From CAVWCW01 sp963753615 (lineage in GTDB: Bacteria; Pseudomonadota; Gammaproteobacteria; Chromatiales; Chromatiaceae), in assembly GCA_963753615.1 (NCBI GenBank), contig CAVWCW010000029.1, positions 47,195 to 111,194 of the forward strand: a stretch of DNA of 64,000 nt, written 5' to 3'. The translations under genes were made by a program, and so were the position numbers. The notes under the pieces were generated by a model that saw nothing but the letters and a program-made list of their open reading frames with translations, searched no databases and was not told the DNA's origin. Position 1 is the stretch's first letter. The number at the start of each line of letters is the position of its first letter. Positions 54,934 through 62,612 of the stretch are shown piece by piece.

Positions 54934-56388
54934 ATGTTCTTCAGCGACGCCCGCCGGCACTTCTTCCGCCCGCTGACCGGAAAATACCGGGAACAGATGC
55001 TGGAGTGCCTGCGCGCCCTCTATGCCCGCCTCTACAGCTCCCTCGCGGACTACTCTCGAGCCCTGGACCGGGAGCAACTGATCGAGGTCTTTCAGCAGGC
55101 GATCACCCGCACCCCGGCTCTGGACGAGGGCGAAGACGAATACCAGACCCCGGTCCGCGGCGAGCGTGAACAGGCAAATTGGGTCCTCAACCAACTGCTG
55201 GAGCACGGCTGGCTCGAACGCCAGGTGGACCAAGCGACCCTGCAGAGCACCTACGCCTTCAGCCGCATCGGCCGGCTGTTCACCCAGCCCATGGTGGAAT
55301 CCGCCGGTGGACGATATCGCACCCGGCACCGCAACACCCGAAACACCCGCAACGCCCTGCAATCCTTCCTGGACCAAGGCGAGGTCTACGACCTACTCGA
55401 CGCCTTCGAGTACTCCGAGCGCATTGTCAGCGACTTCAGCGACGTGATCGCCGAACTCGACGAACGCAAGCGTCAGTTGGTACAGGAGGTCGAAGCCCAA
55501 CAGGTGGTGCAGCGGGCCAGCGACGAGTTCTTCGACTTCATGGAAAAGCGCTTCATGCCGGACCTGGCGATCCGGCTGTCGGCCGACAGCGTGGAGAAAT
55601 ACCGCGACGAGATCCAGGGCCTGATCGCCAAGGCCCGGCGCAAGCAGCGCCCGTTCAAGGCCCGGGCCGAAGGCGAGTTGCGCAAGCTCGCCCCGGAACT
55701 GCTGGAGCAGCCCCGGGAATCCCTCTACCTCAAGCTGCTCGACGGCATCGAAGGCCGCATGCACAACGCCAGCGCGGTGATGTTGCCCGCCCTGCGCCAG
55801 GCCCTCAACGGCTTCACCCGCCGCGCCGATCTGATCATTCGCCAGCTCAGCTACTCCGGCGGCCGCCCGACCCGCCTGCTGGAGGCCTGCCAGGTCCTAT
55901 CCGAGCTGGAATCCGAAGAACAAGACCGGCGCCTGGCTGCCGCCGGCGGCAATTTGGCCGGCATCCACCTGGCCCTACCCGATCCCGACAGCCTCCGGCT
56001 GTACACCGGTCGCGCCCGCCGCCAAGTGCAGAGCCGGGCCGAAGAACACCCCGGACTGGACCGCGAGGCACGCCGCCGGCTGCTGATCCAGCAAGCGGTC
56101 GAGCTGGCCTTCAGCATCACATCGGGCGAACTGCGGGAATACATCCTCAACGCACTGCACCAGGGCCATCGCCTGCACAGTCAGAACCTGCCGGTGCACG
56201 ACGCCCGGGAGTTGCTGCTCAACGCCCATGCCATCGAAATCGCCACCCCCACCGCTGGCTCCAGCGAGTTCCGCTTTCGGGTCACGCCCACCGGCCAGCG
56301 GGTGCGCAGCGAGCACTTCGATCAACTCGACGAGTTCATCATCGAACTGCTGGAACGAACGGCGGATCCCGCCAGGCCGGAGCAGTGA
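54934..56388 (+). CDS. jetA: JetA-family (Wadjet kleisin-like) protein, without jetBCD
   Basis: A 484-residue protein that closely resembles JetA (DUF5716), the kleisin-like subunit of Wadjet plasmid-defence complexes: MFFSDARRHFFRPLTGKYRE at the start, RTRHRNTRNTRNALQSFL, LLDAFEYSERIVSDFSDVI and EEFFDFMEK-like DEFFDFMEKRFMPDLAIRL in the middle, then a long coiled coil. In Wadjet it joins JetB and the SMC-like JetC, with nuclease JetD, to cleave circular DNA. None of those genes follow: after the stop there is a repeat and then an unrelated minus-strand gene. Either the partners are elsewhere, were lost, or this branch works alone. Family assignment is firm; defence activity is not shown. Confidence 0.85.
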   Translation: MFFSDARRHFFRPLTGKYREQMLECLRALYARLYSSLADYSRALDREQLIEVFQQAITRTPALDEGEDEYQTPVRGEREQANWVLNQLLEHGWLERQVDQATLQSTYAFSRIGRLFTQPMVESAGGRYRTRHRNTRNTRNALQSFLDQGEVYDLLDAFEYSERIVSDFSDVIAELDERKRQLVQEVEAQQVVQRASDEFFDFMEKRFMPDLAIRLSADSVEKYRDEIQGLIAKARRKQRPFKARAEGELRKLAPELLEQPRESLYLKLLDGIEGRMHNASAVMLPALRQALNGFTRRADLIIRQLSYSGGRPTRLLEACQVLSELESEEQDRRLAAAGGNLAGIHLALPDPDSLRLYTGRARRQVQSRAEEHPGLDREARRRLLIQQAVELAFSITSGELREYILNALHQGHRLHSQNLPVHDARELLLNAHAIEIATPTAGSSEFRFRVTPTGQRVRSEHFDQLDEFIIELLERTADPARPEQ

Positions 56389-56466
56389 AGTCAGGGCGCC
56401 GCCCGACGACACCTGCGTGCTAGAGGCGGGGACTGGCAATTCGAACGTCGCTCAGGGTTAACCCGC

Positions 56467-56592
56467 ATATTTCACCAGGCCGCCGGGCGGCTGCGCATAA
56501 GCGACTGGAAATTCGAAGATCTCGAATATGACTGCGGAGGCGTCTCCATCGTAACGCCCGGTATCACGCCGCCCGGCGGCCTGGTGAAATAT
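56467..56592. repeat. Long perfect inverted repeat, 25-bp arms
   Basis: Arms at 56467-56491 and 56568-56592 are exact reverse complements over 25 bases and enclose 76 bases, which contain a smaller palindrome (ATTCGA-AGATC-TCGAAT at about 56511-56527). The outer end (CCCG then one differing base then ATATTTCACCAGG) recurs in part at 57841-57857. No transposase is inside. It looks like a MITE- or REP-like element, placed right after the jetA-like gene. Confidence 0.8.
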
Positions 56593-56679
56593 CCGGGCTG
56601 ACGATACAAAGAACGCTGCCGGCGGTAGAACCTCGATGCCGCCGACAACGCCGACGGCACTTCGGACACCGACAGGGGC

Positions 56680-57246
56680 TCAGAAATTGACGCCGACCTT
56701 GACCGAGGTCAGCCAGTTGTCTACGCCCTTATCGTTCAGCCCGACCCGCTTGTTTTCAGTCCACTGGTAGCGGGTGCCGACGCCGAAGAAGAACACGCCC
56801 CGGCGGTAATCCAAATCTACGCCGGCTTGGAACGACCAGAGGTTCGGCGACTTGCCCTCGTCCGGGTCAGTCCAAACATAGCCGACACCGGGCCCTACGC
56901 CCAGCGTAAAGTTCGACGGCAGGTCCCAAAAGTAACGGGGATTCATTTCCAGGCTCGTGAGCTCGAGCCCGTCATGGTCAAACCGGTTGAGGTTGAACTG
57001 CTGCCGGATCATCCCTTCCGGCGGCCGAAACCAAGGGCAGTTGAGAGCGAATTGCAAGCCCAGGCTGCTGTCGTCCGAGGCGCTGTCGTTGTCGAGCGCC
57101 ATATATCCGGCCGTTACTGCTGCCGTGTAATCGCCTATCCACCCTTCCTTGAACGCCGGCGCCATCACCCATTCCCCGGCGGATCCGACCCCTGGCAAAG
57201 CCACTAAAGCCGCCATCAATAAACCTCGACGCGTCATTCTCTTCAT
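56680..57246 (-). CDS. Small outer-membrane beta-barrel protein
   Basis: A 188-residue protein with a signal peptide (MTRRGLLMAALVALPGVGSA). Alternating strands separated by polar turns cover the rest (GDYTAAVTAGYMALDN, DSSLGLQFALNC, LTSLEMNPRYFWDLP, FTLGVGPGVGYVWTD, LWSFQAGVDLDYRRGVFFFG, TRYQWTENKRVGL), and it ends in KVGVNF with a terminal Phe, the usual signal for outer-membrane assembly. It is of the size of OmpW/OmpA-barrel proteins. ATG 57246 follows GGAGTGTGACAACA; a GTG three codons earlier is possible. Function unknown. Confidence 0.82.
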   Translation of the reverse strand: MKRMTRRGLLMAALVALPGVGSAGEWVMAPAFKEGWIGDYTAAVTAGYMALDNDSASDDSSLGLQFALNCPWFRPPEGMIRQQFNLNRFDHDGLELTSLEMNPRYFWDLPSNFTLGVGPGVGYVWTDPDEGKSPNLWSFQAGVDLDYRRGVFFFGVGTRYQWTENKRVGLNDKGVDNWLTSVKVGVNF

Positions 57247-57339
57247 TGTTGTCACACTCCATGGGTACGGCGACCGCTGGGGCCGCTCGGAAATATTCCC
57301 AATGTTACAATAAGGGAATTACCAGAGGAAGAAATCAGC

Positions 57340-57841
57340 CTCATGTCAACCCCAGACCTGCTTTGACACCGCCCTCGAACTGAGGCCCTTTCCGTCCACC
57401 GGCATTACCCGGCTTCAGCGGCACTACGGACCCCCGCCACCCCAACGGCCCGGCCTGACCCTCGCGGGTCGCCGGTCGGGCGCACACGCCGCGCCTGCTT
57501 CTGGGGCTTCCCGTGTTGCGTCGCGCTCCCTTGTACCTGCATGCCGTCGCCACTACCCCGGCGGAACCGCTGGGTCGCGCTCATCGCTCGCTTCCCCAGC
57601 AGCAGCGGCCTTCCCCGTATTTCAGGCGGGTCGGCTTCCGCATTACCCTTTTCGAGGCCTGCTCAGCGTTCACTACTCGTTCGGCCTGCATGCTCGCCGA
57701 GTCACTAAAATGACCAACTCTACACCAGAGGCTTCGGCCGCTTCGTTACCTCCACGACCGCTCCGATTCGCTACCCGCTGGAGCGATAGGTGCCGGGTGG
57801 GAATTTCACCCAATGAGAGAACGCGCCTTTCCACGGCGCAC
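57340..57841 (-). mobile_element. Probable 5' fragment of a group II intron
   Basis: Read on the minus strand from 57841, the sequence starts GTGCGCC, the usual 5' boundary of bacterial group II introns. It continues with GGGTGAAATTCCCACCCGGC and CTGAGCAGGCCTCGAAAAGG, which resemble intron domain I. About 500 bases later it ends near GGGGTTGACATGAGG without any maturase gene; the outer-membrane protein gene follows. The bases before the boundary (CCCGGATATTTCA) match the arm of the repeat at 56568-56599, which continues without the intron as CCAGG. So the intron appears to sit within that repeat, which supports the boundary. A 66-codon plus-strand frame inside it is antisense noise. Intron class and the 3' end are not determined. 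Confidence 0.6.
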
Positions 57842-58350
57842 TGAAATATCCGGGTTAAGATCTATCGATTTCGCAAGAGTTTCGGCTCCGATTCAGGCGG
57901 GAGGCCCTGAAACGCGGATTTCCCTAGGGTGGGTACACACCATCTACAGTGTTTCACCCAGTCAACTTCAGTATTGACCTAACAGGCGGAGGCCGGGTTT
58001 TGGCTAAAAATAGTGCTAGCTTCAAAGGAACAGCAGTCTGGCCTGTTCCGGACGTCGTCAGCCAGATGGTAAGCTTGCTTCCCGTGGATCGGATGGGCCG
58101 GTGCTGTGGCCCCCGGTAAAGTGGTTGACAACTCGAGCCGTCGAGGCGCAGGTTTTTCCGAGTTACAGAATGACCTGCTGGATGATTGGCTTGCCCCCGC
58201 CGCACAGGGTGAACCGCCACGAGAAAAACCCTTAACTACTTGAATATCATAGATTTTTAATACATTCTTTTGAAAGCGGCGCTGCAAGAGCCATGGCAAC
58301 AAAATGGCATCTCGCCTAGCGGCGTAAATACCAGACGATCAGGTCATAGC
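57842..58350. other. Non-coding region upstream of the two-component pair
   Basis: The first 16 bases are the partial repeat that borders the intron fragment. The rest is of lower GC content, especially 58225-58275 (TACTTGAATATCATAGATTTTTAATACATTC), the likely promoter of the response regulator gene. Short minus-strand frames in 57954-58302 have no domains. No T-run terminator is seen. Confidence 0.45.
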
Positions 58351-59016
58351 TTGCGTATTCTAGTTGTCGAAGACGATGAACTGTTGGGCGATGGGATCCG
58401 TACCGTCCTCTCGCAGTCCTGTGGGGAGGCGGATTGGGTGACGGATGGCCATGTCGCGGAACGCGTACTTCGTTCGGTCAGCTACGACGTGGTTGTACTC
58501 GATCTGAACCTGCCGGGAAAATCCGGATTCGAAATACTCGACCAGTTGCGCCATGAGGGCATCCAGACCCCGGTTTTGGTTTTGACTGCCCGGGAGCGAA
58601 TACCCGACCGCATTCGGGCCCTGGACAGCGGGGCCGATGACTATGTGGTCAAACCCTGTGACCTGGACGAACTTTGTGCCCGAATCCGGGCGCTTTTCCG
58701 GCGTGGCCAGGGCATGGCCGACCCGGTGTTGGTATACGGGGATTTGACCCTGAACCCCGCTGCCCATAGTGTCGAGCTAGGTGGCGAACCGCTTCAATTG
58801 TCGAGTCGTGAGTTTGTTGTTTTACAAGCCTTGTTGGAAAACGTCGGCAGGGTACTGTCGCGCCAGCGCCTGGAAGAAATACTTTACGGCTGGGATAACG
58901 AAGTGGGGAGCAACACCGTGGAAGTCCATATCCATCATCTTCGCTCGAAGTTGGGTTTCAACCCTATCAGGACCATTCGGGGAGTGGGTTATATCATCGA
59001 GAAGGCGGCAGAATGA
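58351..59016 (+). CDS. OmpR-family response regulator (QseB/PmrA-like)
   Basis: A 221-residue response regulator. The receiver domain has the acidic pair VVEDDELL, phosphoacceptor Asp in VVLDLNLPGKSG and Lys in YVVKPCDLDEL; the C-terminal winged helix has LSSREFVVLQALLENVGRVL and IRTIRGVGYII. I place the start at a TTG at 58351 (LRILVVEDD), with CAGGT before it, because no ATG fits. The frame is open upstream to another TTG at 58270. Its stop overlaps the kinase start by four bases (ATGA), so the two form an operon. Confidence 0.9.
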   Translation: MRILVVEDDELLGDGIRTVLSQSCGEADWVTDGHVAERVLRSVSYDVVVLDLNLPGKSGFEILDQLRHEGIQTPVLVLTARERIPDRIRALDSGADDYVVKPCDLDELCARIRALFRRGQGMADPVLVYGDLTLNPAAHSVELGGEPLQLSSREFVVLQALLENVGRVLSRQRLEEILYGWDNEVGSNTVEVHIHHLRSKLGFNPIRTIRGVGYIIEKAAE

Positions 59017-60362
59017 CCGGTTCGATTCGCTCCCGTCTAGTGGGGCTGCTCATGGGTGGCTTGCTGGTTGTCTGGTCGGCGTTTGCCATGGCGACCTGGT
59101 GGCTGACCAGTTTCGAAGTCAACCAACTCTTCGATTCCCATCTTTCCCAGACCGCACGTCTGCTTGCAGTTACCACCCTGCACGAGTCCGAAGAGCACGA
59201 CCTGGACGGGTTCGAACTCGACCTGCACACCCACGGCTACGAATACCCGGTAATTTTTCAGGTTTGGGACAAAGATGGGCGCTTGCTGATGCGCGGGCCC
59301 AAGGCCCCGAGGGAACCGCTTTCGCACTCCGAAACAAGCGGGTATACAGACATCGAACGCGGCGGTGAGTCATGGCGCGTCTACACCCTTACGCTGCAAC
59401 AGCCCCTGCATCGAATCCAAATCGCGGACGCGAGTTCGGTACGAGAAGCGCTGATCGAGGGTTTCATGCTGAACACGCTAAAACCGTTCCTGTTCGTGTT
59501 TCCGTTGCTCGGTCTGCTCTGGTTGGCAATCGATCGGGGGCTGGCCCCACTGCGGTGGGTCGCTCGGGAGATATCGGAGCGCGAGTCCGCGCACCTGGAC
59601 CCTATGCCCGAAAAGCTGGTACCCGAGGAAATCACCCCGCTCGTCACCGCCATCAATGCCTTGTTCGTGCGCCTGCAGAACTCCCTGGACAGCTATAGTC
59701 GATTTACCGCGGATGCCGCTCACGAGCTGCGCACCCCGCTCGCCGGGACCATCGCCCAGATGCACGCAGCGCTGAGCGCGCGCGACGAAAAGGACCGCCA
59801 GCAAGGACTGGAGAAGGCGCTCAAGGGATTGAAGCGTCTGAACCACTTGATCGACCAGCTTTTGGCGATGGCTCGGGCCGACCCGGAACCGGCCGCTAAC
59901 GCCTATGCCCTGGTCAATATAAGCGCATTGGCGACCGAGGTGGTGTCCGAGCTTACGCCCCGCGCCCTCGAACGGGGGGTGGATATCGAGTTTCGGGGGG
60001 AGCAGCCCATTCACATGCGCGCCAGCGCCGAGTTGATTCAAGTCCTGCTAAGTAACCTGATCAGCAACGCGATCCGCGCTACTCCGCAAGGCGGGCTGAT
60101 CTCCGTCGGTCTGGAGCAGGGTCCGGATGGCCCCTGCCTGACGATCGACGACACCGGCCCGGGCATCCCAGATGAGGAGAAGACAGCGGTTTTTCGCCGC
60201 TTTCATCGGCTGCAAGCGACCCCGGGGCCGGGCTCCGGATTGGGGCTGTCAATCGTGCAAGCGGTCGCCAACGCCCACGGTGCCAAGGTGGCCTTGGAAG
60301 ATCGGGTACCGGGACCCGGGCTCCGAGTGGCTGTGAGCTTTCCGGCGATGGAAAGTGCGTAA
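59013..60362 (+). CDS. Sensor histidine kinase (QseC/TctE-like)
   Basis: A 449-residue membrane kinase. TM1 is at about 8-30 and TM2 at about 155-178, with a periplasmic domain of 125 residues between them. The transmitter has the H-box DAAHELRTPLAG (phosphorylated His), N-box LLSNLISNAIRATPQGG, G1 DDTGPGIPDEE and G2 GSGLGLSIVQ. It phosphorylates the response regulator of the same operon. The signal is not evident; QseC-like kinases respond to various stress cues. No target gene is adjacent. Confidence 0.93.
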   Translation: MTGSIRSRLVGLLMGGLLVVWSAFAMATWWLTSFEVNQLFDSHLSQTARLLAVTTLHESEEHDLDGFELDLHTHGYEYPVIFQVWDKDGRLLMRGPKAPREPLSHSETSGYTDIERGGESWRVYTLTLQQPLHRIQIADASSVREALIEGFMLNTLKPFLFVFPLLGLLWLAIDRGLAPLRWVAREISERESAHLDPMPEKLVPEEITPLVTAINALFVRLQNSLDSYSRFTADAAHELRTPLAGTIAQMHAALSARDEKDRQQGLEKALKGLKRLNHLIDQLLAMARADPEPAANAYALVNISALATEVVSELTPRALERGVDIEFRGEQPIHMRASAELIQVLLSNLISNAIRATPQGGLISVGLEQGPDGPCLTIDDTGPGIPDEEKTAVFRRFHRLQATPGPGSGLGLSIVQAVANAHGAKVALEDRVPGPGLRVAVSFPAMESA

Positions 60363-60802
60363 CCGACTTCGGGTTTCACGCCGGGCTTTCGGAGATTGAA
60401 CTTTTTCGCCGTGTTTCGGGTTCGTGCCCGGATGCGACGTCGATGGATAGAGAAACTGAGAGGACATAGGCCCGTCACCAGCATCGCAGCGCCGCCCCCC
60501 TTGTGAACGATGCTAGGGCATGCCATTCCCCACGCCGACATTCGCGCGGCGAGAATCCTTGGCGGAGCAGATCGATTCGTTAAGGAGGTCAGGCTAAAAG
60601 CGGGTTACTCACTCGCCTAGGGCGGCGGGCTGAACGGCTGGCGGGAGGCAGGTCTATAACCCGAATCAATCTGCCCGAATCGTTCGTTATCCGGAGAAGC
60701 CAGCTGCCAGCCAGGCGGCCGGGATGGCGGTATTTCTGGCCGTGTTGCTCTCGATCGACGGCGGCATCGGCATTAGCCCGTTCTTCCGCCCTCTTTTGCA
60801 GC
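60363..60802. other. Intergenic region with no supported gene
   Basis: The 440 bases behind the kinase gene contain only short frames without motifs on both strands. The section is in the convergent gap between the kinase and the exported-protein gene. I see no T-run terminator. If the frame of the exported protein is corrected, this gap extends to 60962. Confidence 0.45.
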
Positions 60803-61894
60803 CTAAGGGGTGCCGCGTTCCGGCAGGCCACGAGAATGCTGCAACACAATAGTCGGTGCCGGACCCGCGCCCACCCGTTGCTCACCCCAGCTAATAGCCG
60901 GTGGTTCGAACGAGGGGCGCACCGCGTCCCCGTCCCTGGGGAGGCGAATCTTCGCGGTTTTGTTACTCGACGCTCTTGACCGAGATGCCTTCCGGGGCAA
61001 GCGTGAGCCGACGCCCTTTTGCTTCGACTCCAGGCGCATGACGACGCCCTTCTTGTTCTTCATCACAATCGAGGCGCCACCGCCAACCAACGCGCCGCCG
61101 GCCTGACCGGCAAAGTAGGTACCGGTAAAGTCCTTCGGGTCGGTGAGCTTGTATACCTCACCCGAGGCCGAGACGCTCGAGATCCCGACATCCAAGACCG
61201 ACAGGCCCTTGAGCTTGAATTCGTGGGTCGAGCCGTCGTACATGGTCAGGGTGCCGCCGCCCCATTGGAAGCCGATCCCGATCGCCACCGCCTTGCTCTC
61301 GATCTCCACCGTGCCGGACACCTCCGGCGAAGGCAGCACCGAGACCGCAAAGGACTGAGTGAAGCTGGCGTGCACCTCGTCGCCCACCTTGACCGCGCTC
61401 AGGTCGACGTCGTCAGCCACTTTGAGGGTAACCGTCTTTTGAGCCCCCTTAAGCGTGACCATGCGCGTCTCCGCATCGATCGCCTCCACCGCGGCAATCA
61501 CATCGACGGTATCGGTGATGCTCGCACCCGGCTTTTCACCCAAGTCGGCGCGGCCGACACCCACGGTGTCAACGCGCTCACGGACCGCCGAAGTCGCCGG
61601 CTCGACCACGTAGGCAAAGCCCTGGTAGTACTCGATGAGCACGATGTCGCCCTGTTGGACCTGAGCCAGGTTGCGTACCTCCGGTCCTGCCGTGAAGGTG
61701 GTGAGGTTGCCTTCGGGGTCTCTCAAGGTGACCTTGCGGGTCTCCTGATCGATCTCCTGGACGGTGGAGATGGTCGCCGCTGCGCCGATAGCCATTTTTG
61801 CGGGCATTTCCCCGTGCTCGTCGGCATACAAAGGGGCAAGCGGTACTGAAACTGCGATCAATAGCGCAGCTAGCAGAGAAAAAAATCGTTTCAA
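60803..61894 (-). CDS. Exported protein with repeated beta segments, probable frameshift near 3' end
   Basis: Starts with TTG at 61894 after AAGGAGACTGTT and encodes a signal peptide (FFSLLAALLIAVSVPLAPLYA then DEHG). Two similar beta-rich units follow, with matching segments IDQETRKVTLRDPEGNLTTF and IDAETRMVTLKGAQKTVTL. A glycine-rich C-terminal part (YFAGQAGGALVGGGASIVM) resembles YSC84/DUF1134-like ends. The frame as read runs on to 60803 with an arginine-rich tail. One missing base near 61010 would change this into GVRLTLAPEGISVKSVE and a stop at 60963, more natural for this domain. So the true protein is probably 310 residues, 60963-61894. Role unknown; periplasmic or cell-surface. Confidence 0.72.
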   Translation of the reverse strand: MKRFFSLLAALLIAVSVPLAPLYADEHGEMPAKMAIGAAATISTVQEIDQETRKVTLRDPEGNLTTFTAGPEVRNLAQVQQGDIVLIEYYQGFAYVVEPATSAVRERVDTVGVGRADLGEKPGASITDTVDVIAAVEAIDAETRMVTLKGAQKTVTLKVADDVDLSAVKVGDEVHASFTQSFAVSVLPSPEVSGTVEIESKAVAIGIGFQWGGGTLTMYDGSTHEFKLKGLSVLDVGISSVSASGEVYKLTDPKDFTGTYFAGQAGGALVGGGASIVMKNKKGVVMRLESKQKGVGSRLPRKASRSRASSNKTAKIRLPRDGDAVRPSFEPPAISWGEQRVGAGPAPTIVLQHSRGLPERGTP

Positions 61895-62074
61895 AACAGT
61901 CTCCTTAAGTCAACTAAATCAATTATGCCAGAGGCTCGGACCGGCGATTGGTGACCACTCCGACATCCTTAGCCAAACGCGCAGCGTGAACTTGCCCGGC
62001 AAGCTTGGGTATATCCGCCAAAGGCTTCCCGGGCGTTTGTTAGACATCGGCGGCATCCCGCAGGCATCCGCAGT

Positions 62075-62389
62075 TCATGTGCAAACAGGATAATAGACCA
62101 TTCCTGTGAATTTTCGCTTATCATCGCGTCTGCTCGTTCCTTGTCCAAGGGCGAAGGAAGCTTCCCGGAAACGGTTTACCCAGCCGCGTTGACAATGCAG
62201 ATAGCTGATGTATCCGGGCTCTTTCAACACACCGACGAGTAGCGCGATCGACATCCCGGAGATCACCGGGGCCAGGATCGCCAAGAACCCAAGCAGGATC
62301 GCGAAAAACCCAAACAGTCGGGGATCGGCTGGGCGAGCAATTACGGCGTCACTCCTGACTCTCCCCTTGAAAACGACGTTTTCGGGCAT
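62075..62389 (-). pseudogene. HdeD/DUF308-like fragment
   Basis: A 104-residue frame. The first 65 residues (MPENVVFKGRVRSDAVIARP then FGFFAILLGFLAILAPVI and MSIALLVGVL) resemble the beginning of HdeD-family membrane proteins, which are about 180-200 residues with six helices. After the second helix the sequence becomes unrelated (KEPGYISYLHCQRGW and so on). This appears to be an N-terminal remnant next to a broken cardiolipin synthase gene. HdeD is linked to acid resistance. Confidence 0.5.
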
Positions 62390-62612
62390 GCCCGCCTCAC
62401 CTGCAGAAGGATACGAGCTCAAACCCAACTAGCGGGACACCGCGCTGAGGCTGACGGATATGGAATCGCCGCGCAATAAGCAAGGTCTCCCACCGGGCCC
62501 GTGTCGTTCCCGGCGCGGCTTGTCACCCGCAGGAGGGGGACCCCCGGAAGTCGCTCGAGCGACTCGAAACTGGTGCGAAACGAGAAACCCTTTCTCAGGT
62601 GGCGCGGCACCT

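Noticed and set aside
57513..57713. A 66-residue plus-strand frame with protein-like look
   Set aside because: It resembles antisense translations often annotated inside group II intron RNA; the intron reading on the minus strand explains it better.
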